Below are positions 1 to 9,364 of a stretch of 52,690 nucleotides of DNA, one piece after another. Each line of letters opens with the position of its first letter. Position 1 is the stretch's first letter. The notes under the pieces were generated by a model that worked only from the letters and a program-made list of their open reading frames with translations, did no database searches and had not been told where the DNA came from. Source of the stretch: an uncultured Verrucomicrobiales bacterium (GTDB taxonomy: Bacteria > Verrucomicrobiota > Verrucomicrobiia > Verrucomicrobiales > DEV007); the NCBI GenBank assembly GCA_937891465.1, contig CALAHF010000184.1:1-52690 (forward strand), in the 5' to 3' direction. Made by a program: the position numbers and the translations under genes.

Positions 1-1329
1 AATTTGATTATCGACGGTGTGGCCACGGAGAGCGGCATGGAACCGTTCACGATGTTTGAAATCACGAAGCTGGGACTCGTCTATGCCGTTATTGGTTTTG
101 TGTATTTACTGACGATCGGGCGAAAGCTGTTGCCCAACCGGAGTTCGCTTGCCGAGCTGATCGCTCCGGCTGAATCGCGTGATTTTTTGACTCAATTTCA
201 GGTCGAGCCTGATTCGGAATTGATTGGAAAACCACTCACAGAAACCTTTTTGAAGGAGTTCTCGAGCGCCCAGGTTTTGGAAGTTCGGCGAAAAGGGCGC
301 GTATTAAAAACGCCTCTCGATAAACTTGAAATCCAGGAGCGGGACCGCCTTCTGATCACGCTTCATGGCACGAGTATTCAGAAATTACGTGAGACTGAAG
401 GGATTCGGTTTGATGAACAAAAGCATTTAAATTTGAAGGAATTGGAGTCCCGTGAATTGAAATTGATTGAGGGGATCATCGGCCCGCGGTCGAGAATGGT
501 TGGGAAGACACTTCAGCAAATCGGATTCCGCAGGGACTTTGGCGTTCACGTGATCGCAATTCATCGGCAGGGCGTGAATTTGAACAAAGATTTTTCGACG
601 TTGCGCTTGGAGTTTGGCGACACGCTGCTGATGGAAGGGCCTGTTGATTCGATTAATAAGCTTCAGCGTGAGCGTGATTTTGTAACGATCACCGAGCCTC
701 CGGAAATCAAAATAGATCCGACTAAAGTATGGCTCGGTGTTGGCGTGGCAGCCGCCTTTGTGTTCGGCGCGAGTTTTAAGCTGATGCCAATTCCTGCGTT
801 GGCAATTCTGGCAGCATTGGCGATGATTCTGCTCCGCTGCCTCAGTGCTCCGCAGGCTTATGAAGCGGTGCATTGGAATATTGTGTTCCTCATTTTCGGA
901 ATGCTCGGCGTCGGCATGGCGATGGAGCAAAGCGGCGCTGCTGAGCAGTTGGTTGGTGGCATTATGACGGTGTTTGGCCGATTTTCGCCCTTTGTCATCC
1001 TGGCCGTTGTTTATCTCCTCAGTTCGACTCTGACGGAGCTGATTTCCAATAATGCTGTGGCTGCGCTGCTTACGCCCATCGTGATTGGAATGGCATCAAA
1101 AGTCGAATACCTCGGCGAAATGGGAGTCGATCCGCGGCCATTTATCATCGCCATGATGTTCGGCTGCAGCGCGAGTTTTGCGACTCCGATCGGCTATCAA
1201 ACCAATACTTATGTCTACGGAGCGGGCGGTTACAAATTTACCGACTTTCCAAAAATCGGCGTCCCCTTGAATTTGATCTTGTGGGTCGTCGCTTCGATAC
1301 TGATCCCTATTTTCTGGCCGTTCCGCTAG
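1..1329 (+). CDS. SLC13-type anion permease with two RCK_C/TrkA-C domains (5' truncated)
   Basis: The reading frame is open from base 1, so the N-terminal permease half lies outside the window. The visible part starts with one hydrophobic segment. Two RCK_C (TrkA-C-like) domains follow, around residues 55-125 and 145-225 of the visible frame. A hydrophobic permease half follows, carrying the SLC13 signatures LISNNAVAALL and CSASFATPIGYQTN, which in the family form the ion- and substrate-binding hairpins. The family imports di/tricarboxylates or sulfate with Na+; the substrate cannot be read here. It ends in TAG, 9 bases from the converging NamZ-fusion gene. Family assignment is firm, substrate unknown. 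Confidence 0.88.
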   Translation, partial: NLIIDGVATESGMEPFTMFEITKLGLVYAVIGFVYLLTIGRKLLPNRSSLAELIAPAESRDFLTQFQVEPDSELIGKPLTETFLKEFSSAQVLEVRRKGRVLKTPLDKLEIQERDRLLITLHGTSIQKLRETEGIRFDEQKHLNLKELESRELKLIEGIIGPRSRMVGKTLQQIGFRRDFGVHVIAIHRQGVNLNKDFSTLRLEFGDTLLMEGPVDSINKLQRERDFVTITEPPEIKIDPTKVWLGVGVAAAFVFGASFKLMPIPALAILAALAMILLRCLSAPQAYEAVHWNIVFLIFGMLGVGMAMEQSGAAEQLVGGIMTVFGRFSPFVILAVVYLLSSTLTELISNNAVAALLTPIVIGMASKVEYLGEMGVDPRPFIIAMMFGCSASFATPIGYQTNTYVYGAGGYKFTDFPKIGVPLNLILWVVASILIPIFWPFR

Positions 1330-1338
1330 CGCTGCATT

Positions 1339-3723
1339 TCACTCGTAGATCAAAAACGTCGCGCGGCGTTTCTGAAAACTCTCAAACTCCGGCTCCCACG
1401 TTTTTCGAATTTTCTGCGGGCTGCGACTTTTCAAAAGTGCGTTCAAACTCGGTTGGTGGCGCATCAGGATATTTCCTTTTTCGGCCAAATTGTAAGTCTC
1501 GGGGTAGCGTTTGTGGATTGCGGTTGCGATCGCCAAGCCGACATCAATGGGGCTGATTTTGTTCCTGTCGGTGATTGTAAAACGGACGCCGCCGCAGTCT
1601 TCGTTCTTATAAACCGAAGCGTCCGGGGTAAATCGAATCGGGGTGAAGCGGATGCCTTCAAGCCCGGCTGAATTGAGTTCATCAACAAGTTTGCCTTCGC
1701 TGATCCATGGCGCACCGATTAGCTCGAATGGCGTCCGGGTACCGCGACCCACAGAAATATTCGTGAATTCCAGTAGCCCGATTCCCGGATATAGAATGGC
1801 TTCGGTGAGACTCCGCATGTTCGGCGATGGATTGATCCAGGGCAGCCCCGTTTCGTCAAAAAGCATGACGCGCCGCCAGTTTTTTACGGGGATAACCGTG
1901 AGATCGAGTTTCAGTTTCCTCTCAGCGACAAACATTTTGGCGAGCTCTCCAACGGTCATGCCGTGTTGGATTGAAATGTCGTGATAGGCGACAAAATCGT
2001 TTCCTTCGCCGGAACGAATCGGGCCATCGACTTTCACGCCGCCGATTGGATTGACGCGATCCAGGACAACGAATTTCTTACCGTGTTTCGCGGCGGCTTC
2101 CATGCAATTTCCCATCGTTGAAACGTAGGTGTAGTAGCGGCAGCCGATGTCCTGAATATCAAAAACCAGTGCATCAATTCCCGCGATCTGTGAGTCAGTT
2201 GGCTTGCGTTCATTGGCTTTGTAGAGCGAGTAAATCGGCGATCCTGTGGTCGGATCTTTCCCGTCATCAATAGAATCCTGATCGAGCTTCCCGCGGATTC
2301 CGTGTTCGGGGGAAAACAGCGCCTTCAACTCGACGCCGTCCGCTTCATTCAGCAAATCAATCGTCGCGCGGTGCTCAAAATTCACGCCCGTGTGATTGGT
2401 GATCAGGCCGATTTTTAATCCGCGCAGCGCCGCGAAATCGGACTGCACCAACGTGTCGATTCCATTGTAAACTCTACCTGCCGGGGGATCGGCGGCCACT
2501 TGAGTGAAATCATCATCGTTTGTTTTAAATTGTGTAAGCGGCACTTTTTCGGAATACCCAACCGCTTCGCCCGCCAGAGTTCCCAGTTCGATTCGAAGGT
2601 CTTTGATGCGACCGGCTTCCGTCGGGTGATTTCGGTTCGATAGGAAAATCAGGAACGATTTTGACGCCGGATCTGCCCAGATTGAAGTACCGGTCCAGCC
2701 GGTGTGGCCGAACCCTTCACGCGGGAAACGCTCTCCGCGCTGATAGGCGAACGGCGATGAAATATCCCATCCCAGCCCGCGTTTCATGTTGAGCTTATCA
2801 GGCATGTGATTGCTCAGCATCAAATCCACCGTCTCTTTTTTGAAAACGCGTGTTCCATCCAATATACCGCCGTTGAGCAGCATTTTCACAAAACGGGAGA
2901 CGTCTTCCATCGTCGAAAATACACCCGCATGTCCGGCGACACCTTGCATGCGCCTTGCTACCGGATCGTGAACTTCACCGCGGATTGAACCATAGGCTCC
3001 GATCGTCGTCGTGGGGGCGACGCGCGAATCCGGCGTGAAATCGGGGCGGTAACCGGTGTCCTCCATTTTCAACGGGATAAACAGATTTTCCGCGGCAAAT
3101 TCATCGAGTCGCTGTCCTGAAATTCGCCGAATGATCTCGCCGAGCACGATGTAATTCGTGTCTGAATAGCGGAACCGCGAGTCCGGTTTTTCGATCAACC
3201 CCGCACGGATCGCTTTGCCGACGCCCGTGTCGTGGCCCCACCAATTCTCCGTCCGAATCGAGATCCCCGCTGGTAGACCGGAGCGATGAGTCAGCAAATG
3301 CTTCACCGTGATATCTTTGCGGTGCGCCGCGGTGACTGTCTTGTCTTTCGGAGAGTCATGGACGCCACCTTCTAAAAATTCGGGAAGAATCGTGTAAACC
3401 TTGGCATCGAGATCTAGCTTCCCGCGCTCCGCCAAAAGCACAATCGAAGGGGCCGTTGAAAGCACTTTTGAAAGCGACGCGAGATCAAAAATCGTGTCTT
3501 CCGTCATCGCCTCGGTTTTCGGAACTTTCGCTCGCGAACCGAAAACCTGCTGATGCTTTTCACCCTTCGATTCCAAGCGGAAAAATCCACCTGGAATTTT
3601 CCCCTGATTTACCGCCGTTTGAATTGCAGCATCAATTTTGAGCAACTTTCCCTGATCCAATCCAGCTCGAGCCACGAACGGAAAAAGAAAAAATACGAGG
3701 AGCAGGAAGAAAAGTCGTTTCAC
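1339..3723 (-). CDS. Serine beta-lactamase-like hydrolase fused to DUF1343/NamZ exo-N-acetylmuramidase domain
   Basis: About 794 residues, exported. The first half is a class-C beta-lactamase/esterase-like domain with the SxxK nucleophile motif SLSK near residue 83, a YSD motif (FRYSDTNY) and HTG in place of KTG (GFGHTGWTG). The second half, from about residue 420, is DUF1343, which includes the exo-beta-N-acetylmuramidase NamZ; its hallmark SPEHGIRG and the segment DIQDIGCRYYTY are present. NamZ removes terminal MurNAc during peptidoglycan recycling, so the fusion suggests periplasmic wall turnover (inference). I prefer the GTG at 3723: it begins a clean signal peptide (VKRLFFLLLVFFLFPFVARA) and has AGG 7 bases upstream. 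The ATG at 3768 would put 15 polar residues before the signal. Confidence 0.88.
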   Translation of the reverse strand: MKRLFFLLLVFFLFPFVARAGLDQGKLLKIDAAIQTAVNQGKIPGGFFRLESKGEKHQQVFGSRAKVPKTEAMTEDTIFDLASLSKVLSTAPSIVLLAERGKLDLDAKVYTILPEFLEGGVHDSPKDKTVTAAHRKDITVKHLLTHRSGLPAGISIRTENWWGHDTGVGKAIRAGLIEKPDSRFRYSDTNYIVLGEIIRRISGQRLDEFAAENLFIPLKMEDTGYRPDFTPDSRVAPTTTIGAYGSIRGEVHDPVARRMQGVAGHAGVFSTMEDVSRFVKMLLNGGILDGTRVFKKETVDLMLSNHMPDKLNMKRGLGWDISSPFAYQRGERFPREGFGHTGWTGTSIWADPASKSFLIFLSNRNHPTEAGRIKDLRIELGTLAGEAVGYSEKVPLTQFKTNDDDFTQVAADPPAGRVYNGIDTLVQSDFAALRGLKIGLITNHTGVNFEHRATIDLLNEADGVELKALFSPEHGIRGKLDQDSIDDGKDPTTGSPIYSLYKANERKPTDSQIAGIDALVFDIQDIGCRYYTYVSTMGNCMEAAAKHGKKFVVLDRVNPIGGVKVDGPIRSGEGNDFVAYHDISIQHGMTVGELAKMFVAERKLKLDLTVIPVKNWRRVMLFDETGLPWINPSPNMRSLTEAILYPGIGLLEFTNISVGRGTRTPFELIGAPWISEGKLVDELNSAGLEGIRFTPIRFTPDASVYKNEDCGGVRFTITDRNKISPIDVGLAIATAIHKRYPETYNLAEKGNILMRHQPSLNALLKSRSPQKIRKTWEPEFESFQKRRATFLIYE

Positions 3724-3728
3724 GATTA

Positions 3729-3743
3729 AACCTGTTCGATCGT
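3729..3743. repeat. Half copy of the 45-bp palindromic repeat
   Basis: AACCTGTTCGATCGT matches the right arm of the copy at 30036-30080 at 14 of 15 bases; no left arm or centre is present. Read on the minus strand, it supplies the ACAGG in front of the preferred GTG start of the NamZ-fusion gene. Confidence 0.55.
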
Positions 3744-3861
3744 GGCGGGGTTTACAAGTGAATTGCATGGCGCATTTATCGACGCCACAATGTTCTTTTC
3801 ATTAATTGCGAAACTTTCTACAATTACCTGGGTTTCATTACCCACTGGAAAATCAGACCTC

Positions 3862-4491
3862 ATGAAAAAGATCGAAAAAATCATTGGTTGGGTGGCCGTC
3901 GTGCCATTTGTGCTCATTCTTTCAAGCTGCAAAGAAGGACCCCCTGAAGAAACTGCTGAAAAGCCGACGATTCAGGCTCCTAAAAAAATCGTAAAAGAGA
4001 CGCCCGACGAACCCGTTGTGGCGGAAACCGATTCCAGGGAAGACGATCGGGACAAGCGCCGTCAGGAATGGGAAAACATGTCCGACGAAGACAAGGCGGC
4101 TCGGAAAGCTGAGTGGGACAAGCGTCGCGAGGAATGGGAAAACATGTCCGAAGAAGATCGTGAGAAAGCTCGCGATGAGCGTCGCAAGCAATTCATGGCT
4201 GAAGTAGACAAAAACGGTGATGGAAATCTTGGAAAAGACGAACTTCCTGAGCGCATGTGGGAATTCATGAGCAAGGCTGATAAAGACGGCGACAATCAAA
4301 TTACTGAAGTTGAGCGCACTGAGTTTCGCGCCGAGATGGAAGCCGAGCGCGCCATTCGCGAGCTGAGCGGTGAAGAATCACCACGCCGTGGATTTGGACC
4401 TCCCGGAGGTGGTGGCGACCGCAGAGGAAAAGGCGGATTTGGCGGAGGAAAAGGTGGCAGAGATGGCGGAGGCGGTAAGGGCGATCAGTAA
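3862..4491 (+). CDS. EF-hand-containing lipoprotein
   Basis: A 209-residue lipoprotein. The start at 3862 places a signal peptide with lipobox LSSC near residue 23. The body is acidic and helical, with an imperfect duplication of about 20 residues around EWENMSDEDK and EWENMSEEDR. Two EF-hand calcium loops follow: DKNGDGNLGKDEL (canonical) and DKDGDNQITEVE. The tail is Gly/Arg rich. Earlier in-frame starts from 3742 add sequence with no signal character and were rejected. EF-hand lipoproteins are common in PVC bacteria; a partner cannot be identified. It is divergent from the NamZ fusion and convergent with the solute-binding protein gene. Confidence 0.8.
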   Translation: MKKIEKIIGWVAVVPFVLILSSCKEGPPEETAEKPTIQAPKKIVKETPDEPVVAETDSREDDRDKRRQEWENMSDEDKAARKAEWDKRREEWENMSEEDREKARDERRKQFMAEVDKNGDGNLGKDELPERMWEFMSKADKDGDNQITEVERTEFRAEMEAERAIRELSGEESPRRGFGPPGGGGDRRGKGGFGGGKGGRDGGGGKGDQ

Positions 4492-4497
4492 TTTTTT

Positions 4498-4542
4498 ACG
4501 AATCAACAGGGTCAGTTCAATGAACAAACCCTGTCGGTTCGT
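4498..4542. repeat. 45-bp interspersed palindrome, copy 1
   Basis: Left arm ACGAATCAACAGGGT, centre CAGTTCAATGAACAA, right arm ACCCTGTCGGTTCGT. The arms pair at 13 of 15 positions and the centre contains GTTC/GAAC. It sits between two convergent genes. Confidence 0.9.
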
Positions 4543-4549
4543 TGCAGCC

Positions 4550-6793
4550 TTATTCCTTTTGGGGTGCGGGCTCTTTTCGAACCCACCAGGGGCGAACTGC
4601 TGAAAATCCGGTGCGACCAATCATGAGGTTTTCGGCGGTCATTTCGCCGTCGATTCGGGGACGAACTTGAACAAGCCCGCCACGTCGAATGGCGAGGTGA
4701 CGTCCGGTTTCGCAAAGAAAAAGGGCTGGCTGAAGCTCGGCAATTTTGTCCTGAAGTTTGCCGGTCAACTCGACGGCCTTTTCGGGATCGGTTTCGAGGA
4801 GAATTTGCTCAAGGAGGCTATCGACTTCGGAACTGCGGAGGCCGCAAAAGTTGCTGCTGCCGGGAGCGGCGAATCGCGAATGCCAGACAGAGCGTTGATT
4901 GCGGCCGACTTCAAGCTCCCACCCAAGAATGACGGCATCAAAGTTCGCTTCGGGGAACAAACCGAGAAGTTCGGGCCAGGGGAGGGGCTGGATATCGACG
5001 TCCACTCCGAGTTTGCTCCACGCGCGGGCCAGCTCAACGGCGAGTTTTTCGTTGAGTAAGTTTCCTGCATCATAGCCAATCGAGAAGGTAGCAGGTTTTC
5101 CGTCAGGGAGCTTCCATTGGTTATCGGGGCCGGATTTCCAACCGGCGTCAGCGAGTTTTTTTTTGGCTTCTTCGAGATTGAATCCGGGAGTGTTTGGCGA
5201 TTTTTTAGCGTAGGGGCTGCCTGGAAAGTAGAGCCCTCGGCAGGGCTTGGCTTCGTCGCCGGAGCATTCCCGGACGATGGTTTCGGTATCGACGGCGAGA
5301 GCGAGGGCGCGGCGGACTTTGGGATCGACGAAAAGATCGCGTCGCAAATTCCAGGCAACGAAGGTTTGGTAGCGGGGGACGTCATCAATGAACCGGATTT
5401 GATCCTGGTGGCGTTCCATCCAAAGCTGCTCGCGGGGATCGGGCTCCATGATGTCGATTCGTCCCAGCCTCATTCCGAGAAGGCGTTCCTCCCGATCGTG
5501 CATCATGCGGTAAATGATGCGCTCCTGCTTTGGGGCGCCGCGAAAGTAGCCGGTGTGAGCGGCTAGTATGACTCCTCCGTCGTCGCGTCTTTCGAGCATG
5601 GCGTAGGGGCCGCTGCCGATCGGTTTTTTGAAGAATTCGCGCCAGGCTTCGTCGGTCATGTTTCGGGTAAGCCGGTGGGCGGGGAGTATGGGAAGTTTTT
5701 CCCAACTCTCCAGCATGACGGCGCTGGAGGCTGCGCACTCGATACGGATTTCGAGTGCGCCGACTTCTTCAACGCTGTCCACAAACCAAAAATCGTCTTT
5801 CAAAGGGTAAATGGAGCCCGGACGGGTCAGTTCGTTGTAGGAAAAAATGACGTCTTTGGCAGTGATCGGCTCTCCGTCCTGCCAATGGAGATCGTCACGG
5901 AGCTTCAGGCTCATATCCATTTCGGTGTAGAAACTGGACTGGTCGAGAATGACGATTTCGGGTTCGAGATCGCGGTTGGATTCGTAGTAAAGCCGGATTT
6001 CTTTCAAAAAGAGATCGGTGTCGCCTTCGAGAAAGAGGTCGGCTTCCTGATCGTTGCGGTAGTGGAGCATCTGAACCTGGTTGCGTTCGACGGCATTTTC
6101 CAGAAACAGGCCGAGAGATTGGTCAATGGAATCGCGAATTCGAAGCCGAACTTTCAGTAACTCCGCTTTTTGTTCGGGTTTGAAGAGTGCCAAAAATTCG
6201 TCGACTTTTGAGCGGTCGTGGCCATTTAACCACGCCCGAAGGATGAGTCCCTCGCGCTTGGCTTCGAGAATGCCGACGGATTTTACGTTTTCTTCTTCCG
6301 ACTTCAGGATTTCGGCTCCGGCAATGGCGGACTCTTCGTCTTTCATCCGAAGCGTGATGCGCTGGTGTTCGCTCCAGGACTCGGCGAGATGAGCGCGCAA
6401 TTTCAAATCGTCATCACGCCGAAAGAGGCGTTCGAAAATCATGTCCGTAATTTCGCGAGTGACGCCGGTATTCGGGACAAACGGGTTGAATTCTCCGGGA
6501 GGCGACTGGACGACATAGATCATGTCCGCGCTGCGGGAGAAGCGGAATTGGCGCGCTTTTACCGACAGCCACAGACCCGCCGCGACGAGCGCAAACGGAG
6601 TCGTAAGAAGGACAACGCGAAACCACAGAATTTTGGACACGAGACAGGGTAGCCGGTTTCGGGATTTCTTCAAAATCTGTTCGAACCCTTCCGTTGAATA
6701 TGTTTCAGTCGTGATCTCCTGATTGAACCCCAATCGAAATTGCGTTGGTAATCGGCGTGGATGCGCTTCCGCCGTGCACTTAGCCTGAGGCAT
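4550..6793 (-). CDS. Membrane-anchored family-5 (oligopeptide-type) ABC solute-binding protein
   Basis: Up to 747 residues. After about 55 residues a hydrophobic helix (VVLLTTPFALVAAGLWLSV) is followed by an extracytoplasmic SBP_bac_5 domain, whose landmarks are the start of the lobe at PPGEFNPFVPNTG, LRDDLHWQDGEPITAKDV and GSGPYAML. The family binds peptides, nickel or sugars for ABC import. No permease or ATPase gene is adjacent. The helix lacks an obvious signal-peptidase site, so it may stay anchored (inference). The start is uncertain: the ATG at 6793 gives a long polar leader with no membrane signal, while a GTG near 6640 (VSKILWFRV) would start just before the helix. Confidence 0.82.
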   Translation of the reverse strand: MPQAKCTAEAHPRRLPTQFRLGFNQEITTETYSTEGFEQILKKSRNRLPCLVSKILWFRVVLLTTPFALVAAGLWLSVKARQFRFSRSADMIYVVQSPPGEFNPFVPNTGVTREITDMIFERLFRRDDDLKLRAHLAESWSEHQRITLRMKDEESAIAGAEILKSEEENVKSVGILEAKREGLILRAWLNGHDRSKVDEFLALFKPEQKAELLKVRLRIRDSIDQSLGLFLENAVERNQVQMLHYRNDQEADLFLEGDTDLFLKEIRLYYESNRDLEPEIVILDQSSFYTEMDMSLKLRDDLHWQDGEPITAKDVIFSYNELTRPGSIYPLKDDFWFVDSVEEVGALEIRIECAASSAVMLESWEKLPILPAHRLTRNMTDEAWREFFKKPIGSGPYAMLERRDDGGVILAAHTGYFRGAPKQERIIYRMMHDREERLLGMRLGRIDIMEPDPREQLWMERHQDQIRFIDDVPRYQTFVAWNLRRDLFVDPKVRRALALAVDTETIVRECSGDEAKPCRGLYFPGSPYAKKSPNTPGFNLEEAKKKLADAGWKSGPDNQWKLPDGKPATFSIGYDAGNLLNEKLAVELARAWSKLGVDVDIQPLPWPELLGLFPEANFDAVILGWELEVGRNQRSVWHSRFAAPGSSNFCGLRSSEVDSLLEQILLETDPEKAVELTGKLQDKIAELQPALFLCETGRHLAIRRGGLVQVRPRIDGEMTAENLMIGRTGFSAVRPWWVRKEPAPQKE

Positions 6794-6896
6794 TCGAATA
6801 GCCTATTTGAGTTCTGAAATCACGGAGATTCTAGAAAATGCGCTAAAGTATAGTGAGCTGCAACCGATTTGCGTATAAACTATGCTACGAGGGGTA

Positions 6897-8837
6897 TCAA
6901 AACGTCACAAGTGCCTCAGCTTGAGCGAGAACTATCTGGAATGGGATTTCTCCGAGGCTGCCGAATCGGTCGTCCTTCCATGTTAAACGCTCGCGAATGG
7001 CAGCCGGGCTGGCGATTCCGCACAGAAATCGAGCCAGTTGCCGCGGGCGTCGCAGGGAGGCATGTTTTTCGCCATGAAGCTCGTGAATCATCTCGACTTG
7101 ATCCGTTGAGAGCTCTCCGGTGATAGAACAGGAAAGGGGTAGGCGGGTCTTTGACGGAGCCTGGCAATTTCCGCAGGTGCCGCACTCTTCGGCCATAGAT
7201 TCGCCGAAATAATTTACAAATTGGCGTGTTAAACAGGTCCCCGATTCGCAAATCTCGATCACGTTTTCGATGCGAATCACCTCGGATTGTTCCCGCTTGT
7301 CGAAAAGCGCCATGAGCTTTTTTGTAAGAGCCGAGACATCGCGGGAAGCACCGGGAGCGATTTCATAGGCATGGCGAAGTTTGCTTGGTTTGGCGGTGAT
7401 ATCGCCCATTTCTTCAAGATACTGAATCGCCTGGCGAATACGATCTTCGGGCTGCTGAATTTTTAGTGAAACTTCTTCGATATCGAAAATAGTAGTAGAG
7501 TACCAACCTTTTTTCCCTGCTTCGAAGATCTGCTGCAAAAGCGCCTGCCGGTCGGCGTCGTATCCAGCCATGATTTGGGGCATTGTCGATATGATTTTCA
7601 CTCGAAACGCACCGTAAAAAGGCCCTTTGGGAATGAGAATTCCTTCCAGTTCGAGATAGGTGAGGGCGGTCGCAACGACAAGTGGACGGATGTCTTTGGT
7701 GGCTGACAAATCGTAACGCGATATGCTAAATGAATCCCCCTGCAGAAGCATGTGCTCGACGAGAGAGCGAATGGCGGATTCGGCCGGGGTGTCGCCGAAA
7801 ACGAAGTTTTCCAGAACGATCCGGTCGTCAGCACAGGCCAGAATTTCGCAAATCGCTTCGTTTCCGTCGCGGCCGGCCCGTCCACTTTCCTGAATGTAGT
7901 TTTCGAGCGATTTGGGCAGATTGAAGTGATAAACGTAAGTAATATTCGCCTTATCGATTCCCATCCCGAAAGCGATTGTTGCCACAACCAGATCGATTTC
8001 GTCGTCCATGAATCCATCTTGGACTTCGGCGCGATGTTCGTCCTTCATTCCAGCGTGATAAGCACGGGCGTTGAATCCAGCGGCCTTCAATTCACCGGCG
8101 ATCACTTCAGCCGTGCGTTGCAGGGTCACATAAACGATTCCAGGGCCGGGGGGGCGACTCTTCAAGCGTTCGATTAGCAGGGCAACGCGATCTTCTGACC
8201 GACAAGGCGTGGCGTGAAAGCTCAAGTTTTCCCTTCGGTAGCCGGTTTGGATGTGATCCTCCGGCGGAATATCAAAGCTGGCTCGAATATCGGCGGACAC
8301 GTTCGCCGTTGCGGTGGCGGTCAGGCCTAGAACGCGGGGAATCTTCAATTCTTCAGAAAGACTGGCGATTTTAAGATAATCGGGACGGAAATTATGACCC
8401 CATTCTGAAATGCAGTGTGCTTCGTCAATAGCGAGAAGGCTGATTTTGGCGACTTTTAATCTGCGCAGGAATCCTTCGTTCGCCATTCGCTCGGGCGCTA
8501 CGTAGAGCAGCTTCAACTCGTTTTTTTCCAGCTGATTGTAAATCTCGGCAACTTCTTCAGATGATAAGCTCGAATCGAGACGGGCGGCTGCAACCTCCAC
8601 GCGTTGAAGGGATTCTACCTGATCTTTCATCAGCGCAATCAGCGGAGAAATGACGAGGGTCAGTCCATCAAGCAAAAGCGCAGGCAGTTGAAAACAGAGG
8701 CTTTTTCCACCACCTGTCGGAAAAACCGCCAGAGCTGAGCGACCAGCCATCAGGATTTCAATCACCTCCAGCTGCCCTGGACGAAAGCTCTCGTGCCCGA
8801 AGGTGGACTTTAATATTTTCAGAGGGGAATCACTCAT
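6897..8837 (-). CDS. recQ: ATP-dependent DNA helicase RecQ
   Basis: 646 residues, a 3'-5' superfamily-2 helicase acting in recombinational repair and fork processing. Seen: Walker A TGGGKS (residues 41-46), DEAH at 138-141 followed by CISEWGHNFRPDY, motif V region IAFGMGIDKANI, motif VI QESGRAGRDG, and the RecQ C-terminal zinc-binding cysteines in CESGTCLTRQ and CGTCGNC. No HRDC domain is recognised in the roughly 100 residues after the zinc module. The gene is divergent from a degraded gene across an AT-rich 73-base gap. Confidence 0.97.
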   Translation of the reverse strand: MSDSPLKILKSTFGHESFRPGQLEVIEILMAGRSALAVFPTGGGKSLCFQLPALLLDGLTLVISPLIALMKDQVESLQRVEVAAARLDSSLSSEEVAEIYNQLEKNELKLLYVAPERMANEGFLRRLKVAKISLLAIDEAHCISEWGHNFRPDYLKIASLSEELKIPRVLGLTATATANVSADIRASFDIPPEDHIQTGYRRENLSFHATPCRSEDRVALLIERLKSRPPGPGIVYVTLQRTAEVIAGELKAAGFNARAYHAGMKDEHRAEVQDGFMDDEIDLVVATIAFGMGIDKANITYVYHFNLPKSLENYIQESGRAGRDGNEAICEILACADDRIVLENFVFGDTPAESAIRSLVEHMLLQGDSFSISRYDLSATKDIRPLVVATALTYLELEGILIPKGPFYGAFRVKIISTMPQIMAGYDADRQALLQQIFEAGKKGWYSTTIFDIEEVSLKIQQPEDRIRQAIQYLEEMGDITAKPSKLRHAYEIAPGASRDVSALTKKLMALFDKREQSEVIRIENVIEICESGTCLTRQFVNYFGESMAEECGTCGNCQAPSKTRLPLSCSITGELSTDQVEMIHELHGEKHASLRRPRQLARFLCGIASPAAIRERLTWKDDRFGSLGEIPFQIVLAQAEALVTF

Positions 8838-8910
8838 TTTGTAAGCAAATATGAAAAGAACGGGTTACGAAAATATTAAATAATCGTTATTGTAATAATT
8901 TTAATTATTT

Positions 8911-9234
8911 ATGAAGCTGAGATCACTCCTCTTGTTCTCAATCGCATGTTTTGTGCTTGGAGCCAGTCAGGCTTCTGCTCAGGTCGTGTGGTCATTCGGT
9001 TTCGAAGATGCAGATTATACGGCTGCTGGCGGAAATGCCATCGTGTTTGATTAGACTTTTGACGGAGTTTCCAGCGCAGCTTCGCTTATCGACAACGCCT
9101 ACATTTCAACAACCACCAACGATTTTCTCTATGGTGGAGATTATCAAGCGGCAACGGGTTTTGCGTCCGCGGCGACGGCGACCAATGGCAAGTCCAACAT
9201 CAATTGGGTGTTTTACACAACGACCTTCACTTAG
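8911..9234 (+). pseudogene. Degraded gene for an exported protein (two in-frame TAG codons, 3' end lost)
   Basis: ATG at 8911 starts a clean signal peptide (MKLRSLLLFSIACFVLGASQ, then ASAQ) and a secreted-looking sequence beginning VVWSFGFEDADYTAAGG. TAG interrupts the frame at codon 48 (9052-9054) and again at codon 108 (9232-9234). Between the stops the frame stays protein-like, rich in Ala, Thr, Ser and Asn (SAASLIDNAYISTTTNDF). After 9234 that character is lost and ribF begins at 9365. The composition resembles secreted autotransporter-like or PEP-CTERM-like proteins, but no family is recognised. TAG terminates other genes in this window, so recoding is unlikely. Confidence 0.65.
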
Positions 9235-9364
9235 GTTCCGTCCATTAGTCAGCTCTACGTGGGCGGATTTGGACGCGCCGTCGCCAGACTGCGTGAGGTC
9301 CGCTTTCTTGAATGTGCTCTTGCCCCATATCAAAATCAGGCGATAGGGTCTGCTTCGCGCATCG

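Noticed and set aside
8911-9234. TAG recoded as an amino acid in the exported-protein remnant
   Set aside because: TAG ends other intact genes here (SLC13 permease, sulfatase at 20869, haem protein), and the sequence loses protein character after the second TAG.
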